Shown: positions 24,201 to 33,153 of the stretch, piece by piece | Numbering within the stretch: position 1 is the stretch's first letter | Layout: each line of letters opens with the position of its first letter | Assembly: GCA_017506865.1 (NCBI GenBank) | Contig: JAFCMP010000179.1 | Coordinates: 868,001 to 932,000, forward strand | Source: Tribonema minus | Lineage: Eukaryota > Sar > Xanthophyceae > Tribonematales > Tribonemataceae | DNA length: 64,000 nucleotides | Reading direction: 5' to 3' | Notes under the pieces: generated by a model | Seen by the model: the letters and a program-made list of their open reading frames with translations, nothing else | Database searches by the model: none | What the model was told of the DNA's origin: nothing | Position numbers and translations under genes: made by a program

Positions 24201-27200
24201 AGTTCACATTGGGCTTCCCGCAAGAATCCAACTCGTGTTCATGGCCTTGTCAGCACACACTGGCCACCTTGGGGGGCCTTCACAAGCACAAGGCCACGAG
24301 TATACATATGATGCTCAACGTAGTTGCACACACACGCAGAAACGTGAAGTGCACTTGCCGTGCCTCAGACGTCAATCAAACACTTCAAGTGTGTGCAGGC
24401 CACTCACTTGCTCAGTGATCATGCGTATGGGAATTCCTGGAGACAAGCGTGCATAAACAAGTTTCCACTGTCCACAGGGTAATTGGAATCACTTGATGTA
24501 CTACCTGTGGACTCGTGCTTGATGTGTTCAATGGTCCAATCAGGCAGCACTTCAAGTGTGAATGCGACTGACGCAACTGGTGATATTGGGCACAAAAAGT
24601 TTCTGAAAGCAGCGCAGATGCTTTCAGTCCAAGCAAAAATCCTACTACTTGAAGTACAACACGCAACTCAGACACTTCACAGTGTGAATTGCGCCCCATA
24701 ATCTGGTTGCTAACGATGTGCACGGGACATTCCCTAAATCAGCTCAGGTGTTCCACTTCACGGTGAAGTTACAGTACACACTTCAACAGTGACGTGCACC
24801 TCACCTGGCTTGTGATGATGCGCACGGGACATTCCCTAAATCAGCTCAGGTGTTCCGGTTCAAGGTGAAGTTACAGTGCGTACTTCAACAGTGACATACA
24901 CCTCACCTGGCTCGTGATGATGCGTACAGGAAATTCCTGGAACCATCCCAGGTGTTCCGGTTCGAGATAATCCAGCTGGCCTTCCAGGCGTGCCTTGAAT
25001 GTGCCAAATGCGCGGTCCTTCGTGGCGAGCAGGTTCTCCCAGTCTACCTGTATTTGCAATGGCGCACAGTCACGCGTACGCTTAATAAGCATGTCTATGC
25101 GTTCTAGCATCATTTCAAAAAAATTACTATAATAAATATACCCAAGTACTTCGAGATGGTCCAGCTGGCCTTCCAGGCGTGGTTTGAATGTGCCAAAGGC
25201 CCGGTCCTTCGTGGCAAGCAGATTGTCCCAGTCTACCTGTGTTTTGCGATGGCGCACAGTAACACGTACGCTTAATGAGCATGTCAACGCATACCAACAC
25301 CGTTACACAGACATTATTATGTACTCAAGTACTCAAGAGGTACGCTGTTCTTCTTCCAGAGTGTAGTATTTTTTGTCCACGCAATCTGTGAATATTGTGA
25401 ATATTCTGAATGGTGAGCAGGTTGTCCCAAGCCACCTGTGTTTTGCGTTGGCGCACAGTAACACGTACGCTTCATAAGCATGTCAACGCATACCAACATC
25501 ATTACACAAACATCATTATGTCCTCAAGTACTCCAAGAGGTACGCTGTTCTTCTTTCAAAAGGTAGTATTGTTTGTCCATGCAATCTTTGAATACTCTGA
25601 ATGGTGAGCAGGTTGTCCCAGTCTACCTGTTTTTGCGATGGCGCACAGTAACACGTACAGCAAACAAGCTTGTTAACGCATTCTATCCATCATTACACAT
25701 GCATGTATATGCATATATGTATGCTCAAGTACTTGCACAAGGCATGCAACCCTCCTTCACAAGCATAGTATAGAAATTGTCCAGGCGATTTTTGGATGTT
25801 CTGAATGCCTGGTCCTGGGTGGCGAGCATGTCCCAGTCTACCTGTAGTTTGCATTGATGCACAGTGATTCGTACTTTTTATTAATTCTCGCTCAGGGCGC
25901 GAAAAAGCCCAGATGATTGGCATCTAGCTATACGGAGTCTACACGTCGTATGACAGTCTGAAAGTGTCGTAACGACAACTACTTGAACGCCGCCGCCGCT
26001 AGTACACGAGTACTTCAAGGCCTGTTCAGCCACCATCATATATATCCAAGCACTCCACATCGTATGCTGTTCTTCCATAGTACTTTGTTTTTGTCCCGGC
26101 AATGATTGCATGTTCCGAGTGCATGGTCCTTAGTGGCGAGCAGATTGTCCCAGTCTACCTGTAGTTTGCGTTGACGCACAGTAACCCGTACAGCAGACAA
26201 GGATTTCAACGCATTCTAACACCATTAGGGCATTCAAATCTTGCTGGCATTGACATATTCATACCGTAAATCACGGGGTATAAGACACCCGTTCCTTAAC
26301 AACGCCAGCTTTTCGGCCCTCTTAGATACGGGTTTCTTATACGGCGTAAATGAAAGGGAGTATCTTATACAGCAAACCTAGTATCTTAAATACACAACTG
26401 GCAACATGATATAAGAAACAGGTATCTTATACGGCGTATGCGCGTGCGTCACAAACGGTTTTGGGGGGTCTTGAAGTTGAGAGGACACGTGGAGGGCAGC
26501 GTAGTACGGCTGCTGAACAATGACTGCCGCTTGTGGTTGTGCAGCTGGTTTAGCCGGCTTAGCGGCAGTAGCAGCAGCAGCAGCAGCAGCAGCAGCGCCA
26601 CCAGCGATGGTGAATCAGATGAACGCTACCAGCACCAGAGCCTTCTGCTAGGGGCAAGCGAGGGCCTGCCAAGCTCAGAGGCTCATGTACTGCTTGCTGC
26701 ATGCCTGTCGTTGGTGCTTTGCTGCACTTTGCAAGTTGCCTTGCTTGCTGAACAAGGTACGGGGTTTCTTATACGTCGCGTAAGGAAGCCCCTTTCTTAC
26801 ACGCACGAGTTCCTTATGCCGCGTGTAAGAAAGGGAGTTTCTTATACAGCAAACCTAGTATCTTACATAGATGGCTGTCAAAATGCTGTAAGAAACGGGT
26901 GTCTTATACGCCGTATAAGATACTCGTTTCTTATACAGAGGCACTGTCTTCTACCCCGTGATTTACGGTACATACCTTGATCGTGCTGGCACTATCGCAT
27001 ATAGGCATCGATAAACATATACTTCGAAGTATATATACATGCATCGACACACATACATACCTTGATCTTGCTGGCATACCTGCATACCTTGATCTTGTTG
27101 GCACCATCACATATAGCTATCGATATGCATATATGCTTCTATGTATATAGAAGTATAAAATTATGTATATATTGGCATTGACATACATACATACCTCCCA

Positions 27201-30200
27201 TGTAGGCAATTATATATATAGAAGTATATATATGCATATATATATATATATATATTATAAGTATATATACTTCCATGTGTATATATTGTGTGTATATATA
27301 TTGTGGTATTGACATACATACATACATACCTTGATTTTGCTGACATCATCGTCCGCCGACTCCTCAAACCCCTCATCCTCCGCGCTGCTGTCGGGGTTCA
27401 GTCCCTGCGCGGAAAGAAGGTGGAAAAAAATGTGCATCGCGGGGGTGACGCTGCACTACATGTATGCATGTAAGCTCTGTTAAATACAGATATATATATA
27501 CACACTGTATGAAGAAAACATTATATGATACTTCTTTGAGGTATGACTTTAGCAAGGCAACCATGCAGTACGCACCAAAGTACATCACCAAAAAACGGGG
27601 GGAACGCAACGCTACATGTATGTACGGTGTGCATGTACATGGTATGTATATATGTGGGTGACGCAGCACGTCGTACATACATGCATACGTGTTGAAAATC
27701 TATTATAGAGTCTGCAACTTTGTAAGTATACATATACAAACCCTTCATCCTCAACGCTGCTGTCGAGGTTCAGGTCCTGCGCGGATAGACATAAAGAGCA
27801 TGCACATCAGTGAATTGTGCAGGTGAAGGAGCGTTTCTGCACACACTTAGATACGCCTGCATGCAGCCCACATGCAACTTACTTGTTTACAAGCATTTGT
27901 ATACTTATTTACAGTATAAGCATGCAGCTATATTTTAGATGTATGTTTGCACCCAGTTCACAACAACCAAGCAGCACGGTTGTGCCGCATGCTAAAGTCA
28001 GTAGCGCAGGATATGTGCTGGTCTTACTATGCTGGGTATTACCTCTTCATCAATGATGGCATTATAAACTGTGCAATCCCCTGTCGCACTAAGGCCATGA
28101 CACCCTTAACAAAATAGGGTAATGACCGGGAAATGCTGCTGCCATCCGCAACCTTGCGGCACTGAAGTGTAGGATGGATGGCAAGCCCAGCTGCAAACCA
28201 AATCGCAGTGCCACGATCCGCTTCCAAATGAACACAGCCTGGTGGGTCAGCTGCAAAGCGTACCTCAGCGCTACAACCGCCCGCCAAATATCCAGAGCTC
28301 ATGTGAATGTATGCCCTGGAGTTGCTGAGGGGTTCAAGAAGCAATGCAGTCTCCGCACAGATGCTTGCACTGACACTGTCCTGAGCGACACTGTCAACTG
28401 TTAGGGTTAAGGTTACTGAGAATCCACTAATCACTCCATCACATTGACATCTTTGCACTTGATAACAAAAACAATCCGGCATGCATGCGAACAGGCCTGC
28501 CCGGGCCTCCAAAATGACCGTTGCCAAAGAAGGCACATTTGGAAGACTGTAAGACATAAGCATCTTATGAGCGGACGTGCTGTCTCCTGCGGCGCTTGGT
28601 ACGAGTGGAAAAGTGTAACACTCACACAGCTGTTTGGCACACCTGCTTTATCCGGTGGGTATTCGCCATGATAGCCGTCAGCCTGCTGCCGCCGCCTGAG
28701 CAGTGACAACGCTCAGCAGTTCAGAGAGCGGATGGGGTATGCATGTATGATCCTGAGCAGTGACAACGCTCAGCGGTTCGGGAAAAAGCAGATTTGTAAC
28801 GTATGCATGATGTTTAGCAGTGACAACGCTCAGCGGTTCAGATGGGGTATGTACGTATGATCCGGAGCAGTGACAGCGCTCAGCGGTTCAGGAAAAAGCA
28901 GATTGGGTATAACGTATGTATGATCCTGAGCTGTGACAGCGCTTGGCGGTTCAGAGAGCAGATGGGGCATGTATGTATGATGGTGTGAGCAGTGACAGTG
29001 CTCAGCAAGTCAAAGAGCAGATGGGGTATGAATGATGTGAGCAGTGACAGCGCTCGGCGAGTCAGAGAGCATATGGGGTATGTACATATGATCCTGAGCA
29101 GTGACAGCGCTCAGCACGTCAGATAAGGGTAGGTATGGTGGTGCAAGCAGTGACAGCGCTCAGCACATCAGACAAGGGTAGGTACGATGGTGTGAGCATG
29201 ATGGTATGAGCAGTGACAGCGCTCAGCATGTCAGATAAGGGTAATGATGATGGTGTAAGCAGTAACAGCGCTCAGCACGTCAGCGAGCGGATTGGGGCAT
29301 GTAGATACGATGCCCTAACTTTCCAAACCAATACTGGACAGCAGCAGGAATAGAAAGATCACTGAGGAATGACTCTTCGCCCTGAGCGACGCTTGATAGA
29401 GCAGCTGGGGGTAGGTAGGTACATGTTATTGTGACTTCAACAAACCGACACTGGACAGCAGATAAAAAGGCCCATGCCACTAAGCAATGACTCTTTGCCC
29501 TGAGCGGCTTTTGGCTTTTTGTTCCAGGAACTGTCCGCAAGATCCGCTGCCTGCTGTTGCGAGCTGCCATCGAGGCATGTGAGCATGTTACAGTGCTCAG
29601 CTCTTCCAGAGAGCAGCCGGCGATTAGGAACCACAACAGCAACATTCAATGCCGTGACGTGCCATCCACTGCACACATGGCCAATGATACCATCACCACC
29701 AGTTTTCAAAGCACTCGGCCGTAGGAAGCACCTAGCAAACACACGTTACTGGTTCAACAGTGTGGCAACCCATTGCAGATGCTGCCATGCGTTCCCCCGT
29801 GAGGATGGTGTTTCCCCCCACTGCACCTGCTACGACATTGTGTTCTCAACTCTCATGTGCACTGCTTGCCCATATGGCATTGCATGTTCATCATGGCATG
29901 TCTAGCACCACCCCTGTGCGTCAGGCATCGCATTCTGTCGACCAGCCTGTAGGCCAGTTCAACAGTACCCTGTTGAAGGACTTCTGGAAGTAACACATAG
30001 CCACCACCAGGCTCAGTGGAGCACTGCGCACTGCCCTGCTGAGCACTGACCTGGCAGTCCCCCGTTGCCAGGGGTAAATGCGGCGGAGGAGTTGGCCTGT
30101 GAGCTGGCTCCCGCCTCCGAAGCGCCCCCATCTGCCCCCTGAGCACTGCAATCAGGGGGTAACCGAGCACAGGGGGGGTGACGAGCCTGATTGGGTTGTG

Positions 30201-31010
30201 CAAATCATTCTTGTCTTGGAAGAAGATTGCGTTGAAAAAGAAGAGGCGTCGTAACTTCGTGCACGTAAAGTGTTTGAGATGTCCGAAGCGCCCCCTTGTG
30301 CTCCCTGAGCACTGCAAACAGGGGGGTAACCGAGTACAGGGGGGTGACGGGCCTAGAATCGGTTGTGGGAGTCTATATATTAGCAATAATATCATCAAAA
30401 GCAAGAATGAAAGCATCGAAAAAGAAGGAGAGGAAGCGACTTTTCCAGGGGGATAGCACAGAGGTTGATGGGCCTGGAATTTATTCATCACTGGATATTT
30501 ACTAGGAAACTGATGATTGAAAAAGACAAAACAGCATCATGGCTCGTGCGGGTAGTGTGATTAAATTACAACTGAGGTGAGTGCACTTGTCACTGAAGTG
30601 AGTTCACTAAAGTCACTTAACTCCTGATGCAGTGCCGCGCCGATTGAGTTCACTGTACTAAACGGAGTTCACTGAACTGAGTTCACTCTAGCACGGAATG
30701 CCGAGCGTGTAGGCCTCTGCTTTGAATGCAGTTCACTGGGTTCACTTGGCTTACTTGAGTTCACTGAAGTGCGTTAACTGAACCGAGTTCACTCACACTG
30801 ATAGCGGTACAGCGCTGAATGCTAAGTCGGAAGGCCTCTGTCAGAGTGCACTTCAATGGGTGAGTTCACTAAGTGGAGTTCACTTGAACTGAGCTGGGTT
30901 CACTGAACCGAGTTCACTCACCCTGGCGGTACAGCGCTGAACGCCGAGCGTGTAGGCTTCTTGAGGGGGTCCATAGCCAGCAGGCTGTCGTCGCTCTCGT
31001 AGTCGCTCAT
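9416..31010 (-). CDS. Gene N: multi-exon nuclear protein of unknown family
   Basis: I joined these exons, high to low: 31010-30922, 28695-28626, 27404-27330, 25047-24907, 22815-22750, 21535-21453, 20508-20442, 19751-19662, 18431-18330, perhaps 14451-14436, 13624-13497, 11227-11070 and 10352-9416. All have AG/GT borders. Phases chain without a break if the 16-base exon is used, giving 2022 coding bases (673 residues). The start, [18 protein letters not shown], is acidic. An acidic patch follows ([12 protein letters not shown]), then [15 protein letters not shown], and a possible beta-barrel-like stretch, [18 protein letters not shown]. Next come a lysine-rich linker ([12 protein letters not shown]), a helix ([20 protein letters not shown]) and an acidic A-rich segment. 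The last exon is low-complexity with nuclear signals. I do not recognise the family; a chromatin or RNA role is only a guess. Duplicated copies of nearly every exon edge support the borders. The exon chain is firm except at the microexon. Confidence 0.68.
11285..11371 (-). repeat. Broken copy of gene N exon 11
   Basis: A near-identical copy of the first 25 codons of exon 11 ([23 protein letters not shown]) lies just upstream of it. A TAG replaces one glutamate codon, and no donor follows. Confidence 0.8.
11691..11828 (+). mobile_element. SINE-like repeat, copy 1, with a 12-bp target duplication
   Basis: It begins TTGGCGGCGGCGGCGTTTGA, and its final part includes TTCATCTGGGCTTTTTCGTG and GAGCGAGAATTAA. 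It is flanked by GTACAAAGCATG and GTACAAATCATG, a near-perfect 12-bp duplication. A duplication of that size with no terminal inverted repeat suggests target-primed retrotransposition. Confidence 0.6.
12745..13495 (-). repeat. Eight tandem copies of the donor edge of gene N exon 10
   Basis: Copies begin at about 12748, 12858, 12940, 13052, 13141, 13241, 13309 and 13391. Each starts with AGTCACACCTTGAAGCTG or a close variant (the GTGTGACT donor and SFK codons on the minus strand) and several extend through CDDQDMAI. A 5' edge copy with the acceptor lies at 13750-13805. Confidence 0.8.
14436..14451 (-). other. Candidate 16-base microexon of gene N
   Basis: The exons at 18431-18330 (ends in phase 0) and 13624-13497 (starts needing one carried base) cannot be joined directly. 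Between them the minus strand has TGCAG, then 16 bases coding GNTHQ plus one base, then GTGAGTGAG. A length of 16 restores the frame exactly. The donor matches the common GTGAGTG of this gene. The acceptor lacks a good pyrimidine tract, and another exon of length 1 mod 3 in the 4.7-kb gap could serve instead. Confidence 0.35.
14882..15235 (+). repeat. Two-copy tandem duplication in a gene N intron
   Basis: 14882-15040 and 15070-15230 match through the shared CAGAGTGCTCCAAGCAGCTG and the GAGGGCACTMGACAA words. No frame is conserved, so I do not call an exon. Confidence 0.7.
15867..16232. mobile_element. hAT-type miniature element (366 bp)
   Basis: Perfect 19-bp inverted ends, CAGGGCTAGCGTCTAAACT, are flanked by an exact 8-bp duplication AACATGCA (15859-15866 and 16233-16240). 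An 8-bp target duplication and CAGGG ends are hAT hallmarks. TTGCGCCA motifs cluster near both ends, like subterminal transposase sites. There is no transposase, so it is non-autonomous. A short TAGGGTTAG tract lies inside. Confidence 0.85.
16451..17296 (-). mobile_element. hAT-type element (846 bp) with one ORF
   Basis: 14-bp inverted ends CAGAGATGGCGCGT are flanked by an exact 8-bp duplication GGATCAAG (16443-16450 and 17297-17304), as in the hAT superfamily. GGTAC/ACCGGT words repeat near the ends. The inner ORF at 17303-16641 (220 residues) reaches past the right end. It is rich in Cys and basic residues ([17 protein letters not shown]), which may be a decayed zinc finger. No hAT catalytic core is visible. 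Confidence 0.82.
17610..18300 (-). repeat. Nine tandem copies of the donor edge of gene N exon 9
   Basis: A 75-95-bp unit with plus-strand core GGCATAGTTGGAGTGTCACC repeats nine times up to the real exon end at 18330. It is a decayed copy of the codons VEVDTPMPQ plus the GTGAGGAGC donor and some intron. Confidence 0.75.
19040..20175 (-). repeat. Edge copies around gene N exon 8
   Basis: The 3' two-thirds of the exon and its GTATGTATG donor recur at about 19544-19612 and 19432-19500, with a weak third near 19047-19095. Translations read [16 protein letters not shown] or close variants. The 5' edge with acceptor ([13 protein letters not shown]) recurs at about 19908-19960 and 20131-20175. Confidence 0.75.
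19157..19385 (+). repeat. Dispersed repeat R3, copy 2
   Basis: It is about 90% identical to 63826-64000 over 170 bp and matches 2533-2760 in reverse. It sits in the intron between exons 9 and 8 of gene N and runs into the exon 8 edge copies. Its reverse strand has a short frame, [20 protein letters not shown]. Confidence 0.75.
20640..21320. repeat. Homopolymer and GT tracts in a gene N intron
   Basis: Long G runs lie at about 20672, 20721 and 21229, C runs at about 20781 and 21304, and a (GT)n run at about 21210. No gene is seen here. Runs this long may be unreliable in the assembly. Confidence 0.6.
22300..23200 (-). repeat. Edge copies around gene N exon 5
   Basis: The 3' edge with donor (plus strand CTTACGTAGGGGAAG) recurs at about 22444 and, altered, at 22583. 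The 5' side recurs at about 22905-22980 and again near 23150 (CCCGTCACGGCAGGTCAGC). Units of about 140-180 bp include GTATGATGCGGATATGTATG. Confidence 0.65.
23620..23766. repeat. Paired GAAT/ATGA microsatellite units
   Basis: Two copies of a 120-bp unit (about 23590-23645 and 23710-23766) each end in a (GAAT)n tract after a GGTTCCATGAATGAATG word. They lie in an intron of gene N. Confidence 0.6.
24410..26170 (-). repeat. Copies of both edges of gene N exon 4
   Basis: Copies of the 5' edge ([11 protein letters not shown]... with acceptor) lie at about 25156-25245, 25411-25450, 25601-25640, 25800-25860 and 26104-26170. Copies of the 3' edge ([11 protein letters not shown] with donor) lie at about 24411-24450, 24718-24772 and 24790-24870. 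The first 5' copy keeps 28 codons. The 3' copies have stops or a one-base deletion, so they are not usable exons in frame. Confidence 0.8.
25875..26001 (-). mobile_element. SINE-like repeat, copy 2 (reverse orientation)
   Basis: The reverse complement matches 11691-11828, with the shared TTAATTCTCGCTCAGGGCGC and GAAAAAGCCCAGATGA words. It lies in an intron of gene N among the exon 4 edge copies and is flanked by GTAC on both sides. Confidence 0.6.
26264..26968. mobile_element. Inverted-repeat element flanked by TA (Tc1/mariner-like MITE, 705 bp)
   Basis: The ends CCGTAAATCACGGGGTA are inverted and flanked by TA on both sides (26262-26263 and 26969-26970), the target of Tc1/mariner-type elements. 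Inside, units with CTTATACAGCAAACCTAGTA and TAAGAAACGGGTGTCTTATA occur in direct and inverted order. An internal plus frame (26438-26980) has an S10 run and no transposase motif. It sits in an intron of gene N. Confidence 0.75.
26970..27785 (-). repeat. Edge copies around gene N exon 3, with TA-rich microsatellite
   Basis: The donor end (AGCAAAATCAAG then GTATGT) recurs at about 26970, 27060 and 27090. The 5' half ([13 protein letters not shown]) recurs at 27728-27785 with its own acceptor. The intron between has (TA)n and TATGTATG tracts (27130-27330). Confidence 0.7.
28700..29295 (-). repeat. Tandem array of about 13 units carrying the exon 2 acceptor of gene N
   Basis: A 45-60-bp unit with the core GAGCAGTGACAGCGCTCAGC (plus strand) repeats about 13 times from the acceptor of exon 2 (28695) outward. 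Units also share GATGGGGTATGTATGAT. The copy next to the exon matches best, so the array looks seeded at the exon border. Confidence 0.75.
29300..30590. other. Intron 1 of gene N, no exon identified
   Basis: It contains two local duplications. One is at 29290-29400 against 29430-29520 (ACTGGACAGCAG, TGACTCTTYGCCCTGAGCG). The other is at 30118-30190 against 30290-30370 (CCTGAGCACTGCAA, GGGGGTAACCGAG). Open frames here show no conserved motif. Confidence 0.5.
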
Positions 31011-31580
31011 CTCGCAAACTGGCAGCATACGAGCAAGGCACTATTTGGCGAAAGTGTGCTTCTGGGTCAGGGTGATACTGCAGTTGCAGTATTTTCAAAT
31101 ACATGTATGGTATGTGCAGGCTGTCGTCGCTCTCATAGTCGCTCATCTGTCAAATTGGCGGCACACGATCACGGCACAATGTCGCAGAAGTGTGCTTGGG
31201 TCAGGGTGATGCCGCACTTGAAGGTTATAGAAACATAGATTAGCGTGTGTTCTGCTGCTTGGAGTTCACATGTTCTGGATCAAGGTGATGCCGCAGTTTG
31301 AGTTTTTCAAACATATGTATAGTATGTGTTCTGTCGTCGCTCTCATAGTCGCTCATCTTGCAGGCTGGCGGCACACAATCACGGCACAAATTATGCAGAA
31401 GTGTGCTTCTGGGTCAGGTGATGCCGCAGTTGAAGTATTGTCAAAAATAGATAAAGCGTGTGTTCTGCTTCTTGAAGTTCACATGTCTACCCTCTATCAA
31501 TGTGTCGTCGTACCTGGTTGATGCAAATCACTTGCAGACGCGTCGCTCTCATAGTCTCTCATCTTGCAAACTGGCAGCAT
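30590..31580 (-). repeat. Copies of both edges of gene N exon 1
   Basis: Downstream of exon 1, GAGTTCACT-rich units contain two further copies of its 3' end and donor (about 30680-30715 and 30783-30835). Upstream, three copies of the 5' end, coding MSDYESDDS or close variants, lie at about 31112-31152, 31322-31362 and 31528-31566, in units of roughly 200 bp. The word before each ATG ends CAG, CAAG or GAG, as if a 5'-leader acceptor had been copied with it. Confidence 0.75.
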
Positions 31581-33153
31581 GCAAGTACGGCACAATTTGC
31601 AAAAGTGTGCTTGGGTCAGGGTGATGCCGCAGTTGAAGTAATATCAAATACATGTATTTGTGTGTGTTCTGCTTCTTGAAGTTCGCATGTCTACCTTCCA
31701 TGTATGTCGTCAGACATGGTTGATGCAAATCACTTGCAAACTGGCGGCACACACGGCGGGTGCTGTCTGCACATTGCGTCATGACCATGCTGCCCTATCA
31801 CCTTGCTGTATGTTCGACAAAACTTGCTGATGACGGCAGTTGAATCGTGATTGCCCGTCTCGCAAACCGGCAGCAGCGCAAATTGTGTGTGCGCGCCATA
31901 GGTGAATAGCTGGTAGCACCATGTTCTTACTTTTTCTGAAACGTGCTGTGCATATGCGAGCAAATCGTGCCAAGGGGCATTGCAAGCGCTACGGTCTTTT
32001 ACTATAGTGACGTCTAGCATGGCGCGCGAAAAAGGCCAATTGATTGACGTCAAACTTGTCTCGATGCGCATTGATGATCCCTCATGTCTCGATGCGCATT
32101 GAAGATCCCTTCTAGATGATGTCGCAAGCATCACAGCAACACGCAATTATCAAGTGTGACGGTGACGGTACGATCTTTCATGAGCCAACAAGAACATCAA
32201 TGTTGACCCCTGCCGACGATAGGGTGACAGACAGCTGTTTGAACAGCAGCACGGACGACAAAGACGAGTACTGTTACGCATTTGTGTGTCATCAGGCGGG
32301 CTGCTGAAACACTTTGACAAATGTGGACAGAAGGCCCAAACTGTCAAGAGAGCTGCCGGCATCTGGGGTGCTCTCACTGAACAAGGCAAGTTTGGTTAGA
32401 TCAACCCCTGATGAAGCTGGCACTCGACAGGGTTGAACCTTGCCCTGAACACTGTGGGGTGATCATTTGGAAGTAGATCAGCTCTGATTGAAGCTGGCAT
32501 GCAGCAGATCTGATCACTTAAAAAGCCGGACCAATTCAAGCAGCTGTGTAGTTATGTGGGCGACGGCGCTGAGGCTGCATCATGCACCCCCTCCTAGCGG
32601 GCACTCGGAGCATGAAGGCCCAGCTGGTGGCACCACGCTTGTGCGACGGACGAAGATTTGAGCGCCGTGCTGTGTATCAGCGAGTGAGTGCTGCTGAGAC
32701 GCATCATGCACTAAGCGCCTTGCATCACAGCTTCGTGCGGCTACATCAATTTTGTCGGTGCGATGCCATGTTTTTCCTTGGTCCTTCGTGTGTACAAACT
32801 GTTGGCTCAGCTTAGTTCCTTTTCAAACGCCGATCTTCGCATCAGCAGCATGGCTAAGAACGACGACAGGCCGGAGGCACGCGTCTGAGGCATTCGCCGC
32901 GATATCAAACTAAAAAAAAAACATTGATTGGATTGGATTGCTCACATCAAATTCGCTCCAGGCTCGCCTTCCTGCCTGCCAACCCGTGCAGCGCGCAGAG
33001 TGCCTCCGTTTCAACGTCCTCAACTTGTTCACACTGGCTCGTTCGCCTGCTGGCCTGAATGACTTTGGCGCGCGAACAGACTTCAACTCTGGAAGTTGAT
33101 CAAACTGGTGTGTGTTCTGGTGCAGAGGTTCCTGGTGTGTTGTGTGGGGCGTG
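31580..33153. other. Divergent intergenic region between gene N and REXO4
   Basis: The two start codons are 2.1 kb apart in opposite directions, so control elements for both should lie here. The gene N end holds further leader-repeat units. 32390-32520 has related words AGATCAACCCCTGATGAAGC and AGATCAGCTCTGATTGAAGC. I see no clear TATA box or known motif. Confidence 0.4.

Noticed and set aside
28039..28563. 174-residue minus frame in an intron of gene N
   Set aside because: It has no splice borders in phase with neighbours, no duplicated edges as real exons have, and ordinary composition. I kept it as intron.
28700..29300. Regularly spaced repeats that might suggest a CRISPR array
   Set aside because: Spacers are as repetitive as the repeats, the genome is eukaryotic, and the unit derives from an exon border.
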